NCBI GenBank assembly: GCA_045598965.1
Contig: JAZRVH010000028.1
Span: forward strand, 1 to 20,410
Direction: 5' to 3'
Length of the DNA stretch: 20,410 nt
Source of the DNA: RGIG426 sp045598965
Lineage (GTDB): Bacteria; Bacillota; Clostridia; Oscillospirales; Acutalibacteraceae
A program made the position numbers and the translations under genes. The stretch's first letter is position 1; each line of letters opens with the position of its first letter. Shown here in pieces: positions 8,219 to 14,892 of the stretch. A model generated the notes under the pieces. It worked only from the letters and a program-made list of their open reading frames with translations, did not search any database and was not told the origin of the DNA.

Positions 8219-8256
8219 GACAGGCTCGTGAGAAGAATCACGAGCCTGTTTTGTTT
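8219..8256 (+). terminator. Terminator of the ffh-rpsP-khpA operon
   Basis: A 12-bp stem, ACAGGCTCGTGA (8220-8231) with TCACGAGCCTGT (8238-8249), has a GAAGAA loop and a T-rich tail. It is strong and directly follows khpA. Confidence 0.93.
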
Positions 8257-8309
8257 CCTGCACTTGTTTTGCGGGAACACCTCAAGTTTTTTAGAAAGAA
8301 GGTGCCGCA

Positions 8310-9197
8310 ATGAACGGCTTTGTGCTGTACAACGGGTTTTGGAACAAAACCGCTGTGCCGGATACCGTTTCCCGACTGTGTGAGGCGGGTGCGGCACAAG
8401 GGTTTTTGCTTAAACCTCGCAAAAACACCTCTTTCGCCGCCGAATGGAGCGGGATGGGTGCCGTTGTACACGGCCTCAACGCTGAGGATATCGCCCCCGG
8501 CGATGTGGTGTTTTGTTTTGATAAAGACGTGCGTCTGTTGCGGGCGATGGAGGCCGCCGGTGCACGTGTGTTTAATTCCGCCGAAGCGGTGTCACTTTGC
8601 GACGATAAATCTGCGACGCATAGCGTGTTGGCCGGCAAGGGGATTCCTATGCCGAAAACACTTGTGGCACCGATGACCTATGTGGAGTATACGGCGGCGG
8701 GTGACGAGTTTTTGGAGTTTGGCTCGGCTCGCCTCTCCTTTCCTTTGGTGGTGAAAGAATGCTTTGGCTCACTGGGGGAGCAGGTGTATCTTGTTAAAAA
8801 TGAACAGGAATTAAAAGCCCGTGCCGCTTTGATGAGACATCGCCCGTTTTTGTTGCAGGAATATATCGCCGAGAGTGCCGGAACAGACAAACGGCTGTAC
8901 GTGGTGGGCGACCGTGTGGTTGCCGCTATGCGTCGCCGCTCGGATGAGGATTTTCGTGCCAACATCGGCTTGGGCGGCGAGGGCGAAGCGTACACCCCTA
9001 CCGACGAGGAAGCCGCTTTGGCCCTTGAAAGCTGTCGGCTTTTGGGACTTTGTTTCGGCGGAGTCGATTTGCTGGATAGCAACCGTGGCCCCCTCGTGTG
9101 CGAGGTGAACTCCGGGGCTCAGCTGAAGGGCATTACCGCCGCTACCGGCGTATGTGTGGCGGACGAGATTTTACAATATGTAAAATCTATTTTATAA
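8310..9197 (+). CDS. ATP-grasp ligase, RimK-like
   Basis: This 295-residue cytoplasmic ATP-grasp protein most resembles the RimK/LysX group, which forms amide bonds between an acyl phosphate and an amino group, often adding glutamate to a protein or peptide. Visible marks are CDDKSATHSVLAGKGIPMPK at 97-116 (entry to the ATP-grasp fold), LVVKECFGSLGEQVYLV at 146-162, LLQEYI at 181-186, TDKRLYVVGDRVVAAMRR at 192-209 and the Mg-binding end GGVDLLD...CEVNS at 250-268, with Asp253, Glu265 and Asn267. AAGAAGG lies at 8297-8302. No peptide or ribosomal substrate gene is adjacent, so the substrate is unknown. Other ATP-grasp subfamilies, such as D-Ala-D-Ala ligase, fit less well. Confidence 0.82.
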   Translation: MNGFVLYNGFWNKTAVPDTVSRLCEAGAAQGFLLKPRKNTSFAAEWSGMGAVVHGLNAEDIAPGDVVFCFDKDVRLLRAMEAAGARVFNSAEAVSLCDDKSATHSVLAGKGIPMPKTLVAPMTYVEYTAAGDEFLEFGSARLSFPLVVKECFGSLGEQVYLVKNEQELKARAALMRHRPFLLQEYIAESAGTDKRLYVVGDRVVAAMRRRSDEDFRANIGLGGEGEAYTPTDEEAALALESCRLLGLCFGGVDLLDSNRGPLVCEVNSGAQLKGITAATGVCVADEILQYVKSIL

Positions 9198-9198
9198 T
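9170..9198 (+). promoter_or_regulatory. Promoter at the 3' end of the ATP-grasp gene
   Basis: TTTACA (9170-9175), a 17-base spacer and TATAAT (9193-9198) overlap the last codons and stop of the ATP-grasp gene. The -35 box is half of a perfect inverted repeat, TTTACA-ATA-TGTAAA (9170-9184), a plausible operator. It would drive the membrane-protein gene at 9225. Confidence 0.7.
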
Positions 9199-9224
9199 AT
9201 ACGATTTGTAAAGGAGAAACGGCT

Positions 9225-9860
9225 ATGAAAAACACCCTTTGGAAGGCGGCGAACTGGAACCGCACGCTGTGGAGTTGGAGTATGGTGCAACTGGTGCTGT
9301 CTTTTTGTATTCTCATTCCGTTTTCTCTGACACCTGCCGTTTGGGGCAGCCTTTTGGCGTTTGCGGTTGTAACAAGTTTCCTCGCTGCCGCTGTCGACCA
9401 AAAAGTACCCCGTGTATGTGCAAAGGTGCTGTGGGTTGCCGCCGGAATATTGCGGTGGCTGTTGGTTGCGTATGTGGTGTATGCCGCTTTTGTGTTTGCA
9501 CCGGAGGCGACCGCCGGCTACGATGCCGACAGCCGGGCAGACATTTTTGCCGCAACGCTTGTGCCGCTGTTGTCCCTTTGCGTGGTGACGTTGCCGTCCC
9601 AAGCGTTTGTTGCCCGCCGCTCTAAGGCGGACGCCCGCCGTGTCGTGCTTCTTTCTGCGTTTTCGGCGGTGGTGGCGGTGCTCCTTTATGCGTACGAAGC
9701 GTTTGCGGTAAAAACCGTGGTGCTGGTGGCAGACGGGTTGCTCGGACAGCTGATGGGTCTGCTTGCGGCGGCGGTGGCAGTGGCTGTGTTGGCGGTGGCG
9801 TTTCGTGGACTTTTGCAACAAAAAACGGCTTCCGACAACATGTCGAAAGCCGATGAATAA
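9225..9860 (+). CDS. Six-segment integral membrane protein of unknown function
   Basis: I do not recognise this 211-residue protein. Hydrophobic segments are at about residues 14-34, 38-57, 66-91, 107-128, 139-160 and 165-193. They alternate with short charged loops, including an acidic stretch at 93-106 and a basic one at 131-139. No catalytic or transport signature is visible. AAAGGAG (9210-9216) sits nine bases before the ATG, and a good promoter lies just upstream. Its last codons form an inverted repeat that is a terminator for transcription from the opposite side. It converges on the Cro/CI-type regulator gene across the 42-bp repeat array. A shared 15-base sequence upstream of both genes hints that the regulator may control it, but that is weak. 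Confidence 0.75.
   Translation: MKNTLWKAANWNRTLWSWSMVQLVLSFCILIPFSLTPAVWGSLLAFAVVTSFLAAAVDQKVPRVCAKVLWVAAGILRWLLVAYVVYAAFVFAPEATAGYDADSRADIFAATLVPLLSLCVVTLPSQAFVARRSKADARRVVLLSAFSAVVAVLLYAYEAFAVKTVVLVADGLLGQLMGLLAAAVAVAVLAVAFRGLLQQKTASDNMSKADE
9820..9852 (-). terminator. Minus-strand terminator inside the 3' end of the membrane-protein gene
   Basis: CGGCTTCCGACA (9826-9837) and TGTCGAAAGCCG (9841-9852) pair with one C-A mismatch around an ACA loop. Six A residues at 9820-9825 become a U6 tail on the minus strand; the plus strand has no U-tract here. It would end the regulator transcript arriving from 10866 about 320 bases past its stop codon. Confidence 0.8.
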
Positions 9861-9930
9861 ACGCATTTTGTAAAAAGGTGGGGGTAGGTTTTGGAAAACG
9901 GGGGCAAATTTTGGTTTGTACCCGTTTAGT

Positions 9931-10173
9931 GCGAATTAGCCGCACTACACAGGGGTAGAAATCATACCTGGCGTGTGCCGGCCGCACCACACAAGAGCGA
10001 ACATCATACAAAATGTGTGCCGGCCGCACCACACAAGAGCGAACATCATACAAAACGTGTGCCAGCCGCACCACACAAGAGCGAACATCATACAAAATGT
10101 GTGCCAGCCGTACCACACAAGAGCGAACATCATACAAAACGTGTGCCAGCCGCACTACACAAGGGTGAAAAAA
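9931..10173. repeat. 42-bp tandem repeat array (four near-identical units plus degenerate edge units)
   Basis: Four units begin at 9973, 10015, 10057 and 10099 with exact 42-base spacing. They start GTGTGCCRGCCGYACCACAC and continue through AAGAGCGAACATCATACAAA. They differ only at unit position 8 (G, G, A, A), position 13 (one T) and the last base (T, C, T, C). A degenerate unit precedes them (9931-9972) and a partial one follows (10141 to about 10173). Both edge units share CACTACACA and GGGT, unlike the core. Because 42 is divisible by three, reading frames stay open on both strands and give artificial 14-residue peptide repeats; I do not call these genes. The 313-base gap 9861-10173 holds this array plus a G-rich stretch (9877-9904) and nothing else that I can support. 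Confidence 0.95.
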
Positions 10174-10866
10174 TCATTCGTCGTCTAACATACCCTCTGC
10201 TTTACGCAGGAGATTGAGGAGCGAGGACGCAAACATCGGATACTCTTTTTGGAGGGCATCCGGCAGGATGCTCGGTGCGTTTTCGGGAGAAATACCCGTT
10301 TCACCGTTGACCTTGCCGCCTTTGGTCAAATGGTCAATTTGGGCGGCCAGCCGTTCCATTCTGCCCGCCGTATCCGCACGATAGAGATACTCGGGGGCGG
10401 AGAATAAGGCGGCCGGATTTTTGGGATTGGCGGAATACAGCTTGCGGAACATAACATATACCGCAAGAATCAAATAATCGGAGGTTTCGGCGGTCAACTC
10501 TTTGTTGTTGCACCGTTGTAACAAATCGAACAGAATGTTGATGGAGTTAAACAGCAGCTTCTTGTTAAGAACCGGCAACACGCTTCCACGGAGCTTCTGA
10601 TCGCCGCCGGCGTTTTCCGAATCGGGGATATCGTCCACCGCAATCATTGCACCGGACTTGTCGGCGGTTCTTCCCAGGAGGTAGTCGCAGGACACACCGT
10701 AAAAATCAGCCGCACGTACGACAAAATCCAATCCGCATTGACGGATGCCTTTCTCGTAGTGGGACAACAGTGCTTGCGATACTTGTAATTCGGCGGCGGC
10801 TTCTTTCTGGCTGATACCACGTTCTTTTCGAAGTAACGTCAGCAGTCGTGGGAACGATGAGACCAT
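10174..10866 (-). CDS. Cro/CI-type helix-turn-helix transcriptional regulator
   Basis: The 230-residue protein has an N-terminal HTH_3 domain at about residues 6-66: LLTLLRKERGISQKEAAAEL, then QVSQALLSHYEKG, then the typical ending FYGVSCDYLLGRT. The remaining 160 residues are a mixed helical region without a recognised ligand-binding or peptidase domain; there is no LexA/CI-type Ser-Lys cleavage motif. The ATG at 10866 is chosen because AAAGGAGG precedes it; an upstream extension would run through the promoter and is rejected. It diverges from the histidine-phosphatase-like gene and has its own strong promoter. Its TGA stop lies in the degenerate last unit of the 42-bp array. Target genes are unknown; autoregulation is a usual property of such proteins. 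Confidence 0.88.
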   Translation of the reverse strand: MVSSFPRLLTLLRKERGISQKEAAAELQVSQALLSHYEKGIRQCGLDFVVRAADFYGVSCDYLLGRTADKSGAMIAVDDIPDSENAGGDQKLRGSVLPVLNKKLLFNSINILFDLLQRCNNKELTAETSDYLILAVYVMFRKLYSANPKNPAALFSAPEYLYRADTAGRMERLAAQIDHLTKGGKVNGETGISPENAPSILPDALQKEYPMFASSLLNLLRKAEGMLDDE

Positions 10867-10891
10867 AAGAACTCCTCCTTTCAACGTTCTT

Positions 10892-10906
10892 CCCGCTATA
10901 GGCGGG
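10892..10906 (-). promoter_or_regulatory. Hairpin or operator in the regulator 5' leader
   Basis: CCCGC (10892-10896) and GCGGG (10902-10906) form an inverted repeat with a TATAG centre, between the regulator's -10 box and its ribosome-binding site. It could be an autoregulatory operator or an RNA hairpin. Confidence 0.4.
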
Positions 10907-10914
10907 TAACGACT

Positions 10915-10943
10915 ATTATACGCCAAATTATACGATTTGTAAA
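10915..10943 (-). promoter_or_regulatory. Promoter of the Cro/CI-type regulator
   Basis: On the minus strand, TTTACA (10943-10938), a 17-base spacer and a perfect TATAAT (10920-10915) give a strong promoter about 49 bases before the start codon. The -35 end includes a 15-base sequence, TATACGATTTGTAAA (10929-10943, plus strand), that recurs at 9198-9212. Confidence 0.85.
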
Positions 10944-10977
10944 TTGTGAGAAATGTAAAAAAGGGCAGGCGATTTTT

Positions 10978-11607
10978 ATGAAAACTTACAAAATTTATCT
11001 TATTCGTCACGGAATGACCGAGGCGAACGACAAAGGACTCTATATCGGCAAACAGGATTTGCCCTTGTCTCCCAGCGGGCTTGCCCATCTTTTACAGATG
11101 AAAGAGACGTTTGAATATCCGACGGCACGGAAATTTTACGCCGCACCCCAGCTTCGCTGTCGTCAAACGCTGGAAGTGCTGTATCCCGGCTGTGACGTTG
11201 TGGATGCGGCGGGACTTTCGGAATGCGACTTCGGCGATTTTGAGGGAAAGAGTGCGGCGATGCTTCGCTCTGACCCGGCGTTTTGCCGTTGGGCGACCGG
11301 TGAAAGCAACGAAATCCCGGGCGGCGAAACGGCGGCACAGTTCCAAGCCCGTGTAATGCAGGGGTTCGAATCGCTGGTAAAGGAAATTCTGAAAAGCGGA
11401 GAAACGGAAAATGTGCTTTGTCTTCCCGGCGGTGTGCAGATGATGATTTTGGCGGCATACGGCTTGCCCCAACTGGAAATGCGGGAGTGGGCGGCAGACA
11501 GCGGCTGTGGATTTGCTTTGCGTATTACGCCGGAATTGTGGATGCGAGAACCGGTGGCGGAAGCTCTTTGTGCCATTCCGTGGGAAAAAGAGGAGCAGAA
11601 AAACTGA
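10978..11607 (+). CDS. Histidine-phosphatase-fold protein lacking the second catalytic His
   Basis: This 209-residue protein belongs to the phosphoglycerate mutase-like histidine phosphatase superfamily. The phosphate-pocket motif LIRHGMTEAN is at residues 8-17 with nucleophile His11; Arg60 (APQLRCRQT) and Glu82 (LSECDFGDFEG) are also in place. The second family histidine, normally in a (T/S)HGG motif late in the protein, is replaced: the sequence reads VLCLPGGVQ, with Pro150 (codon CCC) where His is expected. Activity may be altered or absent, or the base may be an error. The ribosome-binding site is weak (AAGGGCAGG, 12 bases or less upstream). It diverges from the Cro/CI-type regulator. Specificity cannot be assigned; relatives include phosphoglycerate mutases and cobalamin-pathway phosphatases. 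Confidence 0.85.
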   Translation: MKTYKIYLIRHGMTEANDKGLYIGKQDLPLSPSGLAHLLQMKETFEYPTARKFYAAPQLRCRQTLEVLYPGCDVVDAAGLSECDFGDFEGKSAAMLRSDPAFCRWATGESNEIPGGETAAQFQARVMQGFESLVKEILKSGETENVLCLPGGVQMMILAAYGLPQLEMREWAADSGCGFALRITPELWMREPVAEALCAIPWEKEEQKN

Positions 11608-11615
11608 AATTTTTC

Positions 11616-11644
11616 TTGAAAAAGAGGACTTTACGCTATATAAT
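11616..11644 (+). promoter_or_regulatory. Promoter of ddh, overlapping a terminator hairpin
   Basis: TTGAAA (11616-11621), a 17-base spacer and a perfect TATAAT (11639-11644) predict a start near 11651, in the right arm of the terminator stem. The new transcript would carry only a short leader before GGAGG (11669-11673). Confidence 0.85.
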
Positions 11645-11664
11645 AAGGGCGTAAAGTCTTTTTT
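11621..11664 (+). terminator. Terminator after the phosphatase-like gene, containing the ddh -10 box
   Basis: A perfect 10-bp stem, GACTTTACGC (11627-11636) with GCGTAAAGTC (11649-11658), is followed by six T. The 12-base loop contains TATAAT, the -10 of the next promoter. Confidence 0.9.
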
Positions 11665-11681
11665 GTTTGGAGGCAACCGTA

Positions 11682-12659
11682 ATGATTCGACTTGCTATTG
11701 CCGGATACGGCAACTTAGGACGTGGCGTGGAATGTGCCGTTCGCCAAAACCCGGATATCACGCTTGTGGGGGTGTTTACCCGCCGTGATCCGTCTACGGT
11801 GAAAACGTTGACCGGCGTGCCGGTGTTTTCGCTTTCCGACGTGACGGCACACAAGAACGATATTGATGTGATGATTGTGTGCGGCGGCAGTGCCACCGAT
11901 TTGCCGAAACAGACACCGGCACTTGCCAAGGATTTTTGTGTGGTGGACAGCTTTGATACCCATGCGAACATCCCCGCTCATTTTGCCGCCGTAGACGAAG
12001 CTGCCAAAGCCGGCGGCACGTTAGGTGCTATTTCGGTGGGCTGGGACCCGGGGCTGTTTTCTCTTGCCCGTGCCTATGGCGGTGCCGTTTTGCCGGAGGG
12101 AACGGACTATACGTTCTGGGGTCGTGGCGTCAGCCAAGGCCACTCGGATGCCATTCGCCGGATTGACGGCGTGGTGGATGCCCGCCAGTATACCGTGCCG
12201 GTTAAATCGGCGGTAGCGGCGGTGCGTGCGGGCGAAACTCCCGCATTAACGACCCGCCAAAAACATACCCGTGAATGCTTTGTGGTGGCGGCCGAGGGTG
12301 CTGACCGTGCACGCATTGAGCGGGAAATCAAAGAAATGCCCAACTATTTTGCCGATTACGATACCACCGTGACGTTCATCTCGGAGGAAGAGCTGAAGCG
12401 TGACCACGCCGGCATTCCTCACGGCGGCTCGGTCATTCGCAGCGGCAAAACCGCTGACGGAAAAAACACCCACGTGGTGGAATTTTCGTTGAAACTGGAT
12501 TCCAACCCGGAATTTACGTCCAGCGTGCTCGTGGCGGTGGCACGGGCGGTTGTTCGCTTGCACCGTGAGGGCAAAACCGGCTGTGTGACCGTTTTGGACA
12601 TTCCGCCGGCATATTTAAGCGGAAAAACCGGTGAGGAGTTACGCAAGACGCTTTTGTGA
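11682..12659 (+). CDS. ddh: meso-Diaminopimelate D-dehydrogenase
   Basis: The 325-residue NADPH-dependent enzyme makes meso-diaminopimelate in one step from tetrahydrodipicolinate and ammonia (reversible), feeding lysine and peptidoglycan synthesis. The Rossmann motif AGYGNLGRG is at residues 7-15. The family stretches VVDSFDTHANIP at 87-98, SVGWDPGLFSLARA at 118-131 and FWGRGVSQGHSDAIRRI at 135-151 are clear. Length matches the corynebacterial and clostridial enzymes (about 320-330). ATG 11682 has GGAGG at 11669-11673; a TTG earlier in frame overlaps that site. It is the sole lysine gene here and has its own promoter. Confidence 0.96.
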   Translation: MIRLAIAGYGNLGRGVECAVRQNPDITLVGVFTRRDPSTVKTLTGVPVFSLSDVTAHKNDIDVMIVCGGSATDLPKQTPALAKDFCVVDSFDTHANIPAHFAAVDEAAKAGGTLGAISVGWDPGLFSLARAYGGAVLPEGTDYTFWGRGVSQGHSDAIRRIDGVVDARQYTVPVKSAVAAVRAGETPALTTRQKHTRECFVVAAEGADRARIEREIKEMPNYFADYDTTVTFISEEELKRDHAGIPHGGSVIRSGKTADGKNTHVVEFSLKLDSNPEFTSSVLVAVARAVVRLHREGKTGCVTVLDIPPAYLSGKTGEELRKTLL

Positions 12660-12711
12660 TGTGGGAATGGCCATCTCGGTGGCTCTTTATAAAATGAGGA
12701 GGATACTCAAA

Positions 12712-14790
12712 ATGAAAAAACGTTTCCAATCTGTTTTGTCCTTGGTGCTGGTGCTGAGCCTTGTGTTCGGCGGTGCTTTGGCTGTTTGTGCCACGGCGGC
12801 GGACTCCGATTTGGTGGAGACGGTGCTGTACGAAAGCGACCGTGCCAGCAGCAAAACCGTGAATGAGGATAAAACGGATGCCTACTTTAAGCAGGTGAAA
12901 GAAATCCGTGCGGATATCAACGAAAACGGTGCCATTAAACCGAGCAACGGCGAATATTACGAAATAACCGTTACCGCCTCGGTGGACAAAGGCGAGGCCG
13001 AGTTGTATCTCGCCGAGAACAACACGTGGGAGGAATACCACGGCAAAGCCAGCGGCGTGTTTACCACCACCGAATCGACGGTTACGGCGAAAATCTCGGT
13101 GGATATCTGGGCGATTGACGGCGAAATCTATGTGGCGGACCATGGCGACTATGGTCACACCATCAATTATTCGTACATTAAAGTCAGCGTGTTCCGCAAA
13201 CCGGGCGGTTCTACCGAGCCCACCGATGGCCCCGACGACCCGGGACAAGACCCGTCGGTGGACTATGACCTCGTTCCTGACCAGATTACGCTCACCTTCT
13301 ACGGAGCCGCCTGCCTTGACCATGCGGTGACGTGGCACACCTACAAAGAGAGTGCGGACCCGGTGGTGCAGTATGTTCCCTGCCCGGCGGATGCCACGCC
13401 GGATTTTTCCGCCGCCACCACCGTTAAGGCGGCGACAACGAATTACTTGTCTCGCTCTATGCCGTATGATCCGGTGAAAAACACCTTTACGTTTGACAAG
13501 TTGCAGGAAGACCTTACCGATTATAGCCACCAAGCCGTTATGAGCGGGCTCGCCGTTGACACGGCGTATGCGTATCGTGTGGGCGACCAATCGACGGGAA
13601 TTTGGAGCGACGTGGGTCGCTTTACCACCCGCAAACAAGCGGTGGATGCGTTCTCCTTTGTGTATACCAGTGACACGCAGGTGGCGGCTTCCCGTGAAAC
13701 CGCCCAGTATTCCTATCTGAAAAACACCTTGACCGGAGCGTTCCAAGATGACCCCGATGCCGCTTTCATTGTTGACGGCGGCGACATTGTGCAATACGGT
13801 CAGTATCTGCACCAGTGGCGAAATGTTTTGAACGGCAACAAACAGTTCCTTATGAACCACGTTATGATGCCGGTCACCGGCAACCACGATGCGGCGTACA
13901 GCGAGTTTTTGAGCTATGAGATTACGAAGCATTTCTGTGTGGATTATCCGGCGGAGAACGACGTTCTCAATTACGGATTTTTCTATTCCTACGATTACGG
14001 CGATGCCCACTTTGTGGTGCTGAATACCGATTCGTTCAAATCCAGTGACGGTCTTATTGACGAAAAACAGCTTGATTGGCTGAAAAAGGATTTGGCTTCC
14101 ACGAAGAAAACGTGGAAAATTGTGCAGCTTCATCGCCCGCTTATCAGCGTGCGTGCCGCCACGCAGTCTCCCAGCTTCAACCAGTTAATCGGTGTGTTTA
14201 ACGAGGCGAAAGTGGACCTCGTTATGCAAGCCCATGAGCACGTGTTCCTCCGCTCGCACCCCATTGACGGGCAGGGCACGATTCTGAAAGAGTCGGAAAC
14301 CGTGACGAACAACGGCGTTTCGTATTACAAGAATCCCCAGGGTGTGCTGTTTATGACCTCCTCTACCGGCGGTGCGGACGGCAAAAAGCCCTCGAGCAAC
14401 GAGGTGGATAGCGAATACTGCTATGCTTACGGTGAGGGACGTGCCTCCTCGTGGGCAAACATTACCATTGAGGGCAACCGACTTACCGTTCGCCAAAACT
14501 TCTATGCCGCCGGCAAGGTGAACACCTACGCAGACGGCGAGTGGGGCATCGTTAAGGACGTAACGAAAAAACTGTATTACGGCGATGCCAACGACGATGG
14601 AACGGTCAATATGAAAGACGTGCTGACTATGCGTAAGGTCGTGGCGAACATTGATGTGGACTTTGTGTTCGAAGCGGCGGATATTAATATGGACGCCGTC
14701 GTCAACATGAAGGACGTGTTGGCGGTACGCAAATATATTGCGGACCTTTTCACGCTTCCCGAGCCGAAAATCATTGAAATGAAAGCCTGA
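12712..14790 (+). CDS. Secreted metallophosphoesterase with purple-acid-phosphatase-like N-domain and C-terminal dockerin
   Basis: The 692-residue exported protein has a signal peptide (about 1-28, lysine start then LVLVLSLVFGGALAV). A beta-rich domain of unknown type follows (about 30-160), then a Pro/Gly/Asp linker (163-185), an FN3-like purple-acid-phosphatase N-domain (about 188-306), and a calcineurin-like phosphoesterase domain (about 315-600). Metal-site motifs are SDTQ at 320-323, GGDIV at 356-360, GNHD at 390-393, LHRP at 473-476 and AHEH at 507-510. The C-terminus (about 621-680) is a type I dockerin with two Ca-binding repeats: YGDANDDGTVNMKDV and ADINMDAVVNMKDV. The dockerin should bind a cohesin on a scaffoldin or the cell surface; no cohesin gene is in the window. 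GAGGAGG (12696-12702) supports ATG 12712. The substrate is probably an extracellular phosphate ester, not further defined. Confidence 0.92.
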   Translation: MKKRFQSVLSLVLVLSLVFGGALAVCATAADSDLVETVLYESDRASSKTVNEDKTDAYFKQVKEIRADINENGAIKPSNGEYYEITVTASVDKGEAELYLAENNTWEEYHGKASGVFTTTESTVTAKISVDIWAIDGEIYVADHGDYGHTINYSYIKVSVFRKPGGSTEPTDGPDDPGQDPSVDYDLVPDQITLTFYGAACLDHAVTWHTYKESADPVVQYVPCPADATPDFSAATTVKAATTNYLSRSMPYDPVKNTFTFDKLQEDLTDYSHQAVMSGLAVDTAYAYRVGDQSTGIWSDVGRFTTRKQAVDAFSFVYTSDTQVAASRETAQYSYLKNTLTGAFQDDPDAAFIVDGGDIVQYGQYLHQWRNVLNGNKQFLMNHVMMPVTGNHDAAYSEFLSYEITKHFCVDYPAENDVLNYGFFYSYDYGDAHFVVLNTDSFKSSDGLIDEKQLDWLKKDLASTKKTWKIVQLHRPLISVRAATQSPSFNQLIGVFNEAKVDLVMQAHEHVFLRSHPIDGQGTILKESETVTNNGVSYYKNPQGVLFMTSSTGGADGKKPSSNEVDSEYCYAYGEGRASSWANITIEGNRLTVRQNFYAAGKVNTYADGEWGIVKDVTKKLYYGDANDDGTVNMKDVLTMRKVVANIDVDFVFEAADINMDAVVNMKDVLAVRKYIADLFTLPEPKIIEMKA

Positions 14791-14805
14791 CAACAGCGTG
14801 TTATG

Positions 14806-14840
14806 CGGGACGAGAGCGAACAGGTTCTCGTCCCGTTTTT
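14806..14840 (+). terminator. Terminator after the dockerin metallophosphoesterase gene
   Basis: A 10-bp stem, CGGGACGAGA (14806-14815) with TCTCGTCCCG (14826-14835), has a 10-base loop and is followed by five T. Confidence 0.93.
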
Positions 14841-14841
14841 C

Positions 14842-14870
14842 TTGTAATTTTTGGATTTTCGTGATACAAT
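14842..14870 (+). promoter_or_regulatory. Promoter of the CHR transporter pair
   Basis: TTGTAA (14842-14847), a 17-base spacer and TACAAT (14865-14870), with an extended -10 TG at 14862-14863. It starts directly after the previous terminator's T-run. Confidence 0.72.
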
Positions 14871-14892
14871 AGCAAAGAAAGGAGGCGACGCC

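Noticed and set aside
9622..10155. Minus-strand open frame with 14-residue repeats, plus two plus-strand frames with similar repeats
   Set aside because: The frames stay open only because the 42-bp DNA unit is a multiple of three. There is no ribosome-binding site, the minus frame runs antisense through the membrane-protein gene, and variation between units is not biased to third codon positions.
9931..10173. CRISPR array
   Set aside because: The entire 42-base period is conserved, with no unique spacers, and no cas gene is present.
10867..11088. N-terminal extension of the Cro/CI-type regulator
   Set aside because: It would run through the regulator promoter and overlap the divergent gene; AAAGGAGG precedes ATG 10866 and the HTH domain begins a few residues later.
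12514..14133. Long minus-strand frame (539 residues) opposite the metallophosphoesterase gene
   Set aside because: It is a shadow of a clearly real gene with complete catalytic motifs and a dockerin; the antisense product resembles no protein and has no start signals.
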